Notes: a model not told the origin generated them from the sequence alone. A DNA stretch of 64,000 bases from Polynucleobacter sp. MG-Unter2-18 (GCF_018687675.1 NZ_CP061302.1:1562192-1626191), one strand, 5' to 3'; counted from the stretch's first letter, positions 25,176 to 33,216 are shown. A program made the numbers and translations.

Positions 25176-25763
25176 TTACCTGCAGGCTAAATTAAGAGCA
25201 TCACGATTCTTATCCATTGCTTGAGCAATATTCTCAAAGCTCTTTTGCATATTATTTTTCATAAAATATTCAATCACCCCTTTAGGGACGGAAGAGTTGG
25301 GCTCTAAGAATGCTTGATAACGTACCTGGACTCCTTTATCGCCTGTTTTAAGACGCCAACTGCCTGAATAAGCCTTACTATCACCCTTCGTTTGAACAAA
25401 GTTCAAACCTTGATTTAGCTGTTCTGTGTACTCAAGAACAGAATGCATCCTTAAGGGAAAAAGGAGCACTCTTTCCTCAATCAATCTTTCTATGGTGACT
25501 TTATTGCCTTCTCTCTTTTTAACTTTAGATTCAATCAAACCGGGCGTCATCCTAACATCCTCATAGTCCGTTAGAAAAACATATGCCTCACACTGACTGA
25601 CACTGGCAATATAACTTGCTTCAATAGAAAATCCAGCGCCTACTCTATCAATACTGACTTTTAAATCGTATGGGGAAGAGCTCTGATCTGCTCGAGAATG
25701 CTGATTGAAAAAAAGCGCTAGCAAGAGGAAGGAGATTTTAAAAACTGTACTACGGTAATGCAT
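25176..25763 (-). CDS. Exported START/SRPBCC-like protein, copy 2
   Basis: The ATG at 25763 is preferred to TTG 25793. A signal peptide ending near HSRADQ precedes YIASVSQCEAYVFLTDYED, LIEERVLLFPLRMHSV and GDSKAYSGSWRL, the same blocks as in 18349-18942. It is probably a periplasmic lipid-binding or lipid-transfer protein. The gene converges with psd. Confidence 0.78.
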   Translation of the reverse strand: MHYRSTVFKISFLLLALFFNQHSRADQSSSPYDLKVSIDRVGAGFSIEASYIASVSQCEAYVFLTDYEDVRMTPGLIESKVKKREGNKVTIERLIEERVLLFPLRMHSVLEYTEQLNQGLNFVQTKGDSKAYSGSWRLKTGDKGVQVRYQAFLEPNSSVPKGVIEYFMKNNMQKSFENIAQAMDKNRDALNLACR

Positions 25764-25833
25764 AGCATGGAATCTTCTTAATAGACTATTCAAATTATTT
25801 CTTCTTGCTTATGATCAATCATGATTTAAAAGA

Positions 25834-26274
25834 TTAGGAATTAAGGCGGGTTAATTTGTTTTGTATAGAAGCTGGCAATGTTGCAAACCATGCCTTATCA
25901 CTACCCACAGATGGCAAAATTTGTCCGTATTCAATCATCAGGGATGGTGCAAGTTCGTCAAGATATGCCCATATTTGATGACCGGTAAGCTTGGTGATTT
26001 TTTGAATCGCAATTTCGATCTCAACTAGCAATTGCTTTCTGATCTGCTCACTTCGTCCATTTCTAATCTGGCCACTCAGAAAAATATGGGGCTCATCGAG
26101 TAAGACGCCCCCGATAAAACAGTCATGAAGATCTAGCTCTTTAAAGATAACTTGAGCAAAGTAAGCCTCAGCACCTGTGACATTTGCATGAATCTTGGTA
26201 ATTTCTTGCGCTAGGGTGAACTTTTGAAAGGTATTTAAGGATATACCCGCATGATAGATGCTGTATGTTGCCAT
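25834..26274 (-). CDS. Tautomerase-superfamily protein lacking Pro-1
   Basis: 146 residues resembling the cis-CaaD/Tautomerase_3 branch: LAQEITKIHANVTGAEAYFA, VIFKELDLHDCFIGG and SGQIRNGRSEQIRKQL. In that superfamily the catalytic base is Pro-1 exposed after Met removal. Here the second codon is GCA (Ala), so the mature N terminus would be Ala. The enzyme may be inactive or do other chemistry. It is the last gene before the island boundary. Confidence 0.75.
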   Translation of the reverse strand: MATYSIYHAGISLNTFQKFTLAQEITKIHANVTGAEAYFAQVIFKELDLHDCFIGGVLLDEPHIFLSGQIRNGRSEQIRKQLLVEIEIAIQKITKLTGHQIWAYLDELAPSLMIEYGQILPSVGSDKAWFATLPASIQNKLTRLNS

Positions 26275-26364
26275 CTAAGTCTCTTGAATAGATAAAGGTT
26301 AATACTAGTGGTGGTTTATTAAATATTTATTACAGGATAGGTACAAAGAGTATTTGACATGCTC

Positions 26365-26385
26365 AGCGTTACTTAAAGTCACGCT
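26365..26385. repeat. Palindrome AGCGTTACTT-A-AAGTCACGCT outside the array
   Basis: A 21-bp inverted repeat with one mismatch, the same family as nine others in the island. It lies about 100 bp left of the core, at the distance seen in the internal junctions, but on the host side of the tRNA 3' half. Confidence 0.75.
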
Positions 26386-26394
26386 CAAAAGACA

Positions 26395-26422
26395 AAACCC
26401 CCACCATTTCTGATGAGGGTTT
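26395..26422 (-). terminator. Terminator of the displaced tRNA-Ile2 3' half
   Basis: A 12-bp stem (AAACCCTCATCA with TGGTGGGGGTTT, leftward) with a 4-nt loop, then TGTCTTTT. The same hairpin, with one loop difference, follows the intact tRNA at 60040-60067. Confidence 0.8.
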
Positions 26423-26429
26423 GCTTTAC

Positions 26430-26474
26430 TGGTGGGCCCACCAGGACTTGAACCTGGGACCAAAGGATTATGAG
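26430..26474 (-). tRNA. tRNA-Ile2(CAT) 3'-half remnant at the left island boundary
   Basis: Leftward: anticodon loop CTCATAA (26468-26474), stem strand TCCTT, variable TGGTC, T-arm CCAGG-TTCAAGT-CCTGG, acceptor TGGGCCC, A and CCA at 26430. The 5' half is absent; beyond 26474 the sequence is island DNA. About 82 bp including the terminator match 60030-60114 with two differences, but without the intron. It is the left attachment site, not a working tRNA. Confidence 0.88.
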
Positions 26475-26684
26475 AGCAGAAGCCCATGATAGAGCCATAT
26501 AAATAGGGGGTCTGCGGGTGGTCAGTATCGGTGTGTAAGCAAATGTGTAAGCAAATTCACGAATCCATAAGAAGCTCTAGCTCACTCTTTGGTTTTCGAA
26601 ACCAAAGGAATTTTGGAGCAACCATCTAACACTTCGTTGCTCCAAAGTACTTTTTGGTGAGTGAGCGTTACTTTAAGTAACGCT
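26475..26684. repeat. Left end sequence of the island array
   Basis: Right of the core are AGCAGA, two GTGTAAGC direct repeats (about 26539-26560), a TTTGGTTTTCGAAACCAAA hairpin (about 26590), a TTTGGAGCAAC/GTTGCTCCAAA hairpin (about 26611-26647) and a perfect palindrome AGCGTTACTT-T-AAGTAACGCT at 26664-26684. The same order recurs right of the cores at 32546 and 43871. Confidence 0.8.
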
Positions 26685-26749
26685 TACTTTTCTGGACGGC
26701 AGCTAACGACCCAAAGAGGACATTCACCAAGAAAACATAAAAATCTAAT

Positions 26750-27574
26750 TTATTTAGATTTAAGAATTTGCCAATTCTCAATGATTTGATGAATCTGCTT
26801 TATTCCATCTGTCAGTGCTGCAGGCCCTGGTTGAAGAATATAAGAAGATTTAATTTCAAATAGCTGCTGATTTTTTACAGCAGAAATAGTAGACCATCCA
26901 CTTCTTTGCGCAACCCGTTCGCTACGAAATTTTTTACCACACCACGATCCGATAATGATATCAGGATTCCTATCAATCACTAATCCCTCATCATGAATTA
27001 TTCTGTTTTTAGCTAAAGACTGAGCTGCCAGTTCTGGAAAGCAGTCTTGACCGCCTGCAATTTCAATGAGCTGTGAAACCCATTTAATACCAGAAATACA
27101 TGGGCTATCCCATTCCTCAAAATACACCTTTGGGCGAACCGTAAAACTTGATACCTTAGTCTGTATAGATTTAAGGTGCGCCTGAATTAATTCAATTTGT
27201 CTAACTGCCTCCTCAACCTGACCAACGAGAGAGCCAACTTGATAAAGCATCGAAAATATTTCCTCAACGCTTCGTTGGTTAAAGATTGTGACAGGAACAC
27301 CATTACGAATCAATGAGGATGCTATATCTGCTTGTAAATCTGAAAACCCAAAAATATGATCGGGTTTAAGAGCCAGGATTTCATCGATTTTTGCACTTAA
27401 AAAAGCGCTAATTCGTGGCTTTTCTTTTCTTGCTTCTGGAGGTCTCACTGTGTAGCCAGATATCCCAACAATACGCTCTTGCTGACCTAGCATGTACAAC
27501 CATTCCGTCGTTTCCTCAGTCAGGCAAACGATTCGACTCGGGAATTTTATATCCACAGAAGACATGTTATTCAA
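26750..27574 (-). CDS. BtuF-like cobalamin-binding protein without signal peptide
   Basis: 274 residues with the periplasmic-binding fold of the BtuF/helical-backbone class: RIVCLTEETTEWLYMLGQQE, ISAFLSAKIDEILALKPDHI and the final LQPGPAALTDGIKQIHQII. No signal peptide or lipobox is visible, so its location is uncertain. Its start overlaps the stop of the DUF71 gene by 4 nt, and no btuCD genes lie nearby. A cytosolic or unusual cobamide-binding role is possible. Confidence 0.72.
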   Translation of the reverse strand: MNNMSSVDIKFPSRIVCLTEETTEWLYMLGQQERIVGISGYTVRPPEARKEKPRISAFLSAKIDEILALKPDHIFGFSDLQADIASSLIRNGVPVTIFNQRSVEEIFSMLYQVGSLVGQVEEAVRQIELIQAHLKSIQTKVSSFTVRPKVYFEEWDSPCISGIKWVSQLIEIAGGQDCFPELAAQSLAKNRIIHDEGLVIDRNPDIIIGSWCGKKFRSERVAQRSGWSTISAVKNQQLFEIKSSYILQPGPAALTDGIKQIHQIIENWQILKSK

Positions 27575-28422
27575 ACTGGACTTTCAACATAAGCAATCCA
27601 ATTTGATGGGTATACAAAAGTATGTCCTTCTCCATTTTCAAGCATGATGTCAATATTAGATTTTTCTAGTTCTGTAACTAATTCTGGAGTGTATGGAGTA
27701 CCCGTTGGCAGAACCCCGTTTACTGTTTTTACATCAGTAGAAAGAGTGATTGATAGATTCATTCCCCTTCTATACTCCCATAATCTAGAAAGAAGTTCTT
27801 TGTAAGGGGTGCCAAAAAGAGGGGTGAATACTTCGTACTCAGACCAGGTATCGACTCGCCATTTACGTATATCTTCTAAGTGCAAGTCACCAAAAACTAG
27901 TCGTTCGATAGAACAACTCGTTCGATCTTGAACCATTACTAGAGCCTCTTCAATAGCTTTTTTATAGTCACTATTGGGATAAAGAGGAACTAAGCATAAA
28001 GGAATCTTTAAGAACTCGGATTGTTTTGCAATATTTTTAATATGGATGTCTTGAATTGATACTCGATTTGTAAGTGTGCCAAAACTCGTTAGCAATACAA
28101 CGTTTCTTTTTTCTTCAAGTAAGTGCATTAAAGTTAAAAAGCTATCCTTGCCGCCAGACCAAAAGAGAACGTCCAACCCACCCTCTTTTGGAGTCCAATT
28201 CATGAGTATTGAATTAGCTATTTGTAGTTCGGTACGCTTGTGATTATTAACATTAATATGACCATATGGACAGTGACGGCAAGAGTTCCCACAGCATTTA
28301 CCCTGCTTTAGAAGAGCATCACTTGTTAGCACTTGATATCCTGTAGCAGGGTCAATATAAGTACTTCGACCCTCATTGCATGCTGCTAAATGCAAATCAC
28401 CTACATTAACCATAATTACCAT
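27571..28422 (-). CDS. DUF5522 zinc-knuckle fused to DUF71 (COG2102) ATP-pyrophosphatase
   Basis: 283 residues. The N-terminal 60 hold KCCGNSCRHCPYGH, a cysteine-rich DUF5522-type knuckle. From about residue 85, VLFWSGGKDSFLTLMHLLEE is the PP-loop of the N-type ATP pyrophosphatases, and the C-terminal LENGEGHTFVYPSNW fits DUF71. Comparative genomics has predicted a B12-salvage role for a bacterial DUF71 subgroup, which the btuB neighbour supports. The fusion and the second DUF71 at 31665 are notable. Confidence 0.78.
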   Translation of the reverse strand: MVIMVNVGDLHLAACNEGRSTYIDPATGYQVLTSDALLKQGKCCGNSCRHCPYGHINVNNHKRTELQIANSILMNWTPKEGGLDVLFWSGGKDSFLTLMHLLEEKRNVVLLTSFGTLTNRVSIQDIHIKNIAKQSEFLKIPLCLVPLYPNSDYKKAIEEALVMVQDRTSCSIERLVFGDLHLEDIRKWRVDTWSEYEVFTPLFGTPYKELLSRLWEYRRGMNLSITLSTDVKTVNGVLPTGTPYTPELVTELEKSNIDIMLENGEGHTFVYPSNWIAYVESPV

Positions 28423-28441
28423 CCCTACTATACAAATAAAA

Positions 28442-28459
28442 GGCCACCTAATGGTGGCC
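28442..28459 (-). terminator. Terminator after btuB
   Basis: GGCCACC and GGTGGCC pair around a 4-nt loop, followed leftward by TTTTATTT, 19 bp past the btuB stop. Read-through would reach the DUF71 and BtuF-like genes. Confidence 0.85.
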
Positions 28460-28477
28460 GTAGATCGTTAAAGATTA

Positions 28478-30409
28478 CTATTTCATGGCATAACGAGCTC
28501 CAACAAAGACGTTAGAGCCTGGAGTGTTGTATCCATAGCTTAGCTGGTAGTCTTTGTTGAAGATATTATTCCAACGTCCAAATAAGGACCAATCTTTGGT
28601 AAGTTCATAATTACCATACAGGTTATAAATTGCATAGCCGCCCATGTAGCCGGTATTGTCGTAATTAGTACGATTAGCCTGGAAAGTGCCTTCAGCTCCT
28701 GCAGTCAATCTAGTGTTTTTGTACTCCGTGCCAATATTTCCAAATTGACGTGCTCGTTTGGCTAAAACATATCCAGTACTCTGATCAATTGGGTTCTGTT
28801 GATCAAAAGAGCCTCGAATACTCATGTTACCGAATCGAGTTGTGCCACCAACTGATAAACCAGTAATCTTTGCACTTGCTACATTACTCGCACAGCCGTA
28901 ATTAGGGGCGGTATTTATTTGGGTTGAAGTGCAAGGAGGGGATGTGCTTGAGTACTGGATTAAGTTTGCAATTGAGTTGCTATAGGCAGCTAAACGAAGA
29001 TCATATTGCCTAGTTTCGTAGTTAAGTCCAATTTCACTATTTTTACTTTTTTCTGGCTTAAGCGTTGGAACTCCATAGACTGGATAGTACATGTCATATA
29101 ACGAGGGGGCCTTAAATCCTGTGCCGTAATTAATATTTGCCCTCAGCTGCTTTGTAAAGAAATAACCGTATGCAAGGTTACCAGTGGTCTGTGGACCATA
29201 CCCCGTAATGCTGTCATTACGGATGCTGGCATTGCCCAGATGTGATCCACGCTTTAGTTGATAGGCGCCAGCAAAAGAGTTTGTTGTTTGACTGAGATTT
29301 AAAGCGCCATCAGTTGCAGTTGCAGTAGCAACTTTTCGCTCAGCAACAAGCTGGATTAAATCGGACCCTACGTTAATATCATTTTGCCATGTATAAATAT
29401 TTTGTCGTGAATTACTAATGGCATTACTGGTTGGAGTAAGTGACTGTGATAAGTCATATGATTGTGAAGCTTGAAGAAGACTTTTCCAGTTCTGGGTAAT
29501 TTGATTTTTTGAAAAAAGCGAATATGTGCTCACGTCATTGACTTGATTCCCAATTGGCTTGGAAGCTGAATAAACAGCATACTGGTTATTATTTCTTGCG
29601 GCAAATACTTGCAACCCAAATTCTTGCCCGCGTGCCCATTCCTGACTTATTTTTCCAGCCCCTCCACTACGTGTATATCCCATATTTGAGCTGGTGTTAA
29701 ATGAATTTCTAGAGGCATTATTTTGTGCAACGCTATTAAATCCGGTAGAAACTTCTTGCGTTGCACTTACGGAGTATCGAATCTTTTGATCACCAGATGT
29801 ACTGCCGTAGAGACTTACATCTGAGATCGAGGTGCCGTAAGAGCCATATCCAGTAGAAGCACCAACTTGCATTGGACCATCACCTGTTTTAGTAAAGATT
29901 TGTACAACACCACCAATGGCATCAGATCCATACAAGCTACTTTGCGGACCAAAAATGATTTCAATATGATCAATTATTGATAAAGGAATAGCTTGCCATG
30001 CAGGTGAGCCGGTTAGGGTCGACTGAGACCGAACTCCGTCAATTAATACCAAGGTTTGATTGGAGTTTGATCCCCTTAAAAAAACACTGGCAATTCCTCC
30101 GTTACCACCACTGCTGGATATTTCAACGCCACGCTGTCTTTGTAGCAGCTGCACTAGGCTCGACTGCGCCGCATCTGCAATTTCTTCTGGCCCAATATAA
30201 ACGTAGTCTGCTAGAACATCATCGGCCTTAGTTGGCGTTCTTGTTGCGGTGACAATAATTGGATCCAACTGATTATTCAAATTTGATACCGAAACGGATG
30301 ATGCTGCGTTTTGGGCAAATGCTACTGGCTGAGTAAAACTAAGCCCTATTGATGCAACTAAAAATACAAAAAATGCGCTGTTGTTTTTTTTGGATATGCT
30401 GCGAAACAT
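28478..30409 (-). CDS. btuB: TonB-dependent cobalamin receptor
   Basis: The start is ATG 30409 after an AGG-type site. A signal peptide ending near PVAFAQN is followed by a TonB-box-like region (DPIIVTATRTPT), then the plug domain (VFLRGSNSNQTLVLIDGVRS; SSLYGSDAIGGVVQIF) and a 22-strand-type barrel ending in VGARYAMK, with an alternating hydrophobic C terminus. Expression is under the cobalamin riboswitch at 30545-30745. It imports corrinoids across the outer membrane. Confidence 0.92.
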   Translation of the reverse strand: MFRSISKKNNSAFFVFLVASIGLSFTQPVAFAQNAASSVSVSNLNNQLDPIIVTATRTPTKADDVLADYVYIGPEEIADAAQSSLVQLLQRQRGVEISSSGGNGGIASVFLRGSNSNQTLVLIDGVRSQSTLTGSPAWQAIPLSIIDHIEIIFGPQSSLYGSDAIGGVVQIFTKTGDGPMQVGASTGYGSYGTSISDVSLYGSTSGDQKIRYSVSATQEVSTGFNSVAQNNASRNSFNTSSNMGYTRSGGAGKISQEWARGQEFGLQVFAARNNNQYAVYSASKPIGNQVNDVSTYSLFSKNQITQNWKSLLQASQSYDLSQSLTPTSNAISNSRQNIYTWQNDINVGSDLIQLVAERKVATATATDGALNLSQTTNSFAGAYQLKRGSHLGNASIRNDSITGYGPQTTGNLAYGYFFTKQLRANINYGTGFKAPSLYDMYYPVYGVPTLKPEKSKNSEIGLNYETRQYDLRLAAYSNSIANLIQYSSTSPPCTSTQINTAPNYGCASNVASAKITGLSVGGTTRFGNMSIRGSFDQQNPIDQSTGYVLAKRARQFGNIGTEYKNTRLTAGAEGTFQANRTNYDNTGYMGGYAIYNLYGNYELTKDWSLFGRWNNIFNKDYQLSYGYNTPGSNVFVGARYAMK

Positions 30410-30544
30410 ACTGAATACCTCAATGTGGATTCCCTGACCAAAATCCCTGTTAGTCAGAATCAACGAAACCTGCAAAAAAGGTATGCAAAATGAACGCCAT
30501 CGCAAGATAGCGATAGCATCATCGGCATGCAAAGTCCCTCGTTG

Positions 30545-30745
30545 CAAATTTCACCTGTTGAGGCCGGTATCCGGGCTGGAAAAACTAGGAATTTGGCCTT
30601 CCCGTGCAGTTAGACTGAACAGTGGCTATTTCAAATTCTTTGCCGACACTACAAATTCGGCTTTCTCTTACCGTTGCGGGGACAGCGCACGTTTGGGTAG
30701 TGCTTCCCGTTTAACTTCAATGTCAAAGACATCAAAGCACCATCA
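30545..30745 (-). promoter_or_regulatory. Cobalamin riboswitch upstream of btuB
   Basis: Leftward, the leader contains GCTGTCCCCGCAACGGTAA (about 30668-30686), GCCACTGT, GGGAAGGC and the B12 box AGCCCGGATACCGGCCT (about 30561-30578). These are the conserved blocks of the adenosylcobalamin riboswitch in order. It lies about 140 nt before the btuB start and should switch the receptor off when cobalamin is ample. Limits are approximate. Confidence 0.95.
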
Positions 30746-30776
30746 ACTTGCTAAATGTAACATATTTAGGTGATGC

Positions 30777-31007
30777 TCACGAAGTTTCATCCAGTAGCGT
30801 GATTTTTAAGGGCACCTTATCTTGGGGTTTATAGACTTTAAGATAATTCTTAAGATCTCTTTTAGCCCCTTGAGCCTCAACTAAAGTGTTAAATCTGTAG
30901 GAATAATCCTGTAATTCTGGATAAATCAGCAATATAGGCAACCACTCATTTGAGCCAGTTTTCCCAAGAAGGACATACTGACCCAAATGCTCATGCCCTA
31001 CACTCAT
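30777..31007 (-). CDS. Small hypothetical protein (76 aa)
   Basis: A soluble protein starting MSVGHEHLGQYVLLGKTGSN with a mixed beta-alpha pattern and ending KITLLDETS. It begins 8 nt after the BtuM-like gene ends, so the two are probably one operon. It is unrecognised; a role in B12 uptake is guilt by association. Confidence 0.55.
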   Translation of the reverse strand: MSVGHEHLGQYVLLGKTGSNEWLPILLIYPELQDYSYRFNTLVEAQGAKRDLKNYLKVYKPQDKVPLKITLLDETS

Positions 31008-31015
31008 TGGCTTAA

Positions 31016-31570
31016 TTATTTAATTTTATTAAGGGCAACTACTCGACTTGCGATTGAAGTAACGACTAAGTGGGCCACCAATGCAACAAGTAAATAGCCA
31101 AGAGTAATTTCTAGAGCATACGGAAGGTACTGAACTATTCTGCTTGCAAATTCAGACAAGGATGACTGCCCAGCAACATTAATAAAGTAGTAACTTCCGC
31201 TTGAAATTAATTCGCAAACTATTGTTCCCAAGATTGAAGCCAATATGAAGTTTTTAAATGACGCGATGTCTAAAGAGGCATTTTTAGCAAGCCATCTACC
31301 TGCGAACCAAAGAGAGAGGTATGCAGGCAACAGAAAGGGATAAGCCATTCCGAGCTGTGTAAAAGCTAAGTAATCAATTAAAAAAGCTTGGGCTAAAAAT
31401 AAAGCAATTACCGCAAAACTCGAACAATAAAAGCCTACTATAAAAAAGATAGCCCAAGATGCGTCCGGCAACTGGGAGAGGGATGCCATGTGGTGACCTC
31501 GGGTGAGCCACATAATTGCAGACAAGACAAAAATTAAAGCAATATTTTGATTTTTGGATAAACTCGACAT
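31016..31570 (-). CDS. BtuM-like small membrane protein
   Basis: ATG 31570 follows GGAG by 7 nt. 184 residues with about six hydrophobic segments. LPDASWAIFFIVGFYCSSFA and FLLPAYLSLWFAGRWLAKN resemble the solitary S-component BtuM of betaproteobacteria, which transports cobalamin without BtuCD. The cysteine that BtuM uses for decyanation is not obvious at the expected loop (LGMAYPFLLPAY). Context between btuB and DUF71 genes supports B12 transport; the identity needs a profile search. Confidence 0.55.
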   Translation of the reverse strand: MSSLSKNQNIALIFVLSAIMWLTRGHHMASLSQLPDASWAIFFIVGFYCSSFAVIALFLAQAFLIDYLAFTQLGMAYPFLLPAYLSLWFAGRWLAKNASLDIASFKNFILASILGTIVCELISSGSYYFINVAGQSSLSEFASRIVQYLPYALEITLGYLLVALVAHLVVTSIASRVVALNKIK

Positions 31571-31664
31571 GATTACTCTCCAATATTAGGGTGTCAGAGT
31601 TATTTTATATCCCATCGGCTTAATAGCCCCCTAAAAACACCTACCTGCACGAAATATATTAAAA

Positions 31665-32339
31665 ATGATAATTCCAGCCATGGCCTCCTGGAGTGGCGGT
31701 AAAGATTCTTGCCTTGCTTTATGGCGTGCCCAACAGTCCGGAGTGTATGTGACGCACCTATTAACAGCCCTTGATGAAACGGGTCTAAAGACACGCTCAC
31801 ATGGAGTTACGAAGGATTTAATCATTTCTCAAGGCAAATCCCTTGGGTTAATAAACGAATTTATTTGTGCCTCCTGGCAAGACTATGAGGGTCAATTCAT
31901 AGAAAAACTTACTGAGCTACATAAAATTGGTATCAAAAAGGCAATCTTTGGAGATATTGATTTAATTAGTCATCGGGAATGGGAGGAAAAAGTTTGTCTT
32001 GCAGCAAACCTCACACTAACGCTACCACTCTGGAACGAAGATCGCTTAAAGCTAGTCCATGAATTTTTAGAAGCAGGGTTTAAAGCAAGGGTAGTTTGTG
32101 TTGACGGAAGATTTCTGAATGAATCTCATGTAGGGGTTGAATTTAATCATCAATTCATCGAGAAATTACCTGACGGTGTTGATGCTTGTGGAGAGAATGG
32201 AGAATTTCATACATTTGTTTATGACGGTCCAAATTTTAAACAACCCGTCAGTTGGAAGAGTCTCGGAATAAAAACATATATATCTCCAGAGGAATTTGGC
32301 GCTCTAACATTTCATTTTGACTTGCTTGGATCACCCTGA
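31665..32339 (+). CDS. DUF71 (COG2102) ATP-pyrophosphatase, stand-alone
   Basis: 224 residues starting MIIPAMASWSGGKDSCLALW, the PP-loop at the extreme N terminus as in Dph6/DUF71 proteins. KIGIKKAIFGDIDLISHREW and DACGENGEFHTFVYDGPNF (the EGGE-like motif) complete the family signature. Archaeal and eukaryotic relatives amidate diphthine, which bacteria lack. The B12 cluster points to the predicted B12-salvage subgroup. It is divergent from the BtuM-like gene. Confidence 0.85.
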   Translation: MIIPAMASWSGGKDSCLALWRAQQSGVYVTHLLTALDETGLKTRSHGVTKDLIISQGKSLGLINEFICASWQDYEGQFIEKLTELHKIGIKKAIFGDIDLISHREWEEKVCLAANLTLTLPLWNEDRLKLVHEFLEAGFKARVVCVDGRFLNESHVGVEFNHQFIEKLPDGVDACGENGEFHTFVYDGPNFKQPVSWKSLGIKTYISPEEFGALTFHFDLLGSP

Positions 32340-32404
32340 AGCGAAGTTTCTTGTTAATCGTAAGCAGCTCTTAAGCACCCAAAGACCATAATCTATCGTC
32401 ATTA

Positions 32405-32763
32405 GTATAGAAAATGTGCAGTAATCGCCTGCACACTTTCTAGAATGCCCAGCGTTACTTAAAGTAACGCTTAAATGACCAAACCAATCATTTTCTTCAC
32501 AAGCCTATCTTTTTGTGACTTTTAGGTTGAGTTTAGGTTCTCTGGTTATGAGAGCAGACATCCAAATAAAACCACAGGGATTTCAAGAGCTTACGTCGCT
32601 TCATTATCGGTGTGTGAGTATTTGTGTAACTAGATTAACAAGATCACAATAAACACTGGCTCACTCTTTGGTTTTCAAAACCACAGGATTTTTGGAGCAA
32701 CCATTTAGCACTTCGTTGCTCCAAAGTACTTTTTGGTGAGTGAGCGTTACTTTAAGTAACGCT
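32405..32763. repeat. Internal array junction 1 (core 32546-32552)
   Basis: Left of the core: a hairpin TGTGCAG/CTGCACA (32415-32435) and a perfect palindrome AGCGTTACTT-A-AAGTAACGCT (32451-32471). Core TTATGAG at 32546-32552. Right of it: AGCAGA, GGTGTGTGAG/GTGTAAC repeats, a TGGTTTT/AAAACCA hairpin, a TTTGGAGCAAC/GTTGCTCCAAA hairpin and the palindrome at 32743-32763. It closely matches 43734-44092. No gene seen. Confidence 0.85.
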
Positions 32764-32779
32764 ATGATAAAGATAAGTT

Positions 32780-33160
32780 TTATTCAAATTTGATTGCCTC
32801 TGGCCTAGCTATAGGATTACCTGCCCCAGCCCACGCATCAAATCCACCGGCGATTGACTGAACATGCAAATAACCCATCTCATGTAAAACTTTAGAGGCT
32901 AATGCTGCTCTCCCACTATTTTTACAATACAGAACTATTTTTAAACTACGTGCACTCAATTCAGGATCATTGCTTAACTTAAACTCCAGCAACCCTCTTG
33001 AAATATGGACAGCTCCTGGGATATGGCCATTCATATATTCGTCAGCCTCCCTAACATCGAGCAATACATCAGAATTCTGAATAGCTAATTGAGCGTCTGC
33101 CAAGCTCACCTCATCAATAGTAGCTTTAGCCGCAGTGACTAGATCATGTGCTGTCTTCAT
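32780..33160 (-). CDS. Single-domain rhodanese
   Basis: 126 residues with VLLDVREADEYMNGHIPGAV and the catalytic cysteine loop IVLYCKNSGRAALAS, then AGGFDAWAGAGNPI. No signal peptide. It transfers sulfane sulfur to a thiophilic acceptor in the cytosol. An AT-rich inverted repeat at 33187-33216 lies just upstream of the start and may be its operator. Confidence 0.88.
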   Translation of the reverse strand: MKTAHDLVTAAKATIDEVSLADAQLAIQNSDVLLDVREADEYMNGHIPGAVHISRGLLEFKLSNDPELSARSLKIVLYCKNSGRAALASKVLHEMGYLHVQSIAGGFDAWAGAGNPIARPEAIKFE

Positions 33161-33186
33161 TGATATCCTTTTAGTTTTAGATATTT

Positions 33187-33216
33187 TGCGTATATACGTT
33201 TATACGTTTATACGCA
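33187..33216. promoter_or_regulatory. Operator-like inverted repeat TGCGTATA...TATACGCA
   Basis: 8-bp perfect arms around TACG-rich DNA, about 27 bp upstream of the rhodanese start. Related AT-rich TATACGCATA elements occur at 38928-38951, 40201-40252 and 47132-47155, suggesting one regulator for the sulfur genes. Confidence 0.5.

Larger units (their letters stand above)
26468..32552. mobile_element. Island module 1: vitamin B12 acquisition
   Basis: Bounded by the core TTATGAG at 26468-26474 and 32546-32552. It carries a BtuF-like protein, a DUF5522-DUF71 protein, BtuB with a cobalamin riboswitch, a BtuM-like membrane protein and a second DUF71 protein. The module has no recombinase of its own, so mobilisation in trans by the integrase at 57790-59136 is inferred. 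Confidence 0.7.

Noticed and set aside
26305-26487. Leftward 60-codon frame at the left island boundary
   Set aside because: It overlays the tRNA-Ile2 3' half and terminator.
30483-30773. Rightward 96-codon frame opposite the btuB leader
   Set aside because: It covers the cobalamin riboswitch on the other strand and has no ribosome binding site or family look.
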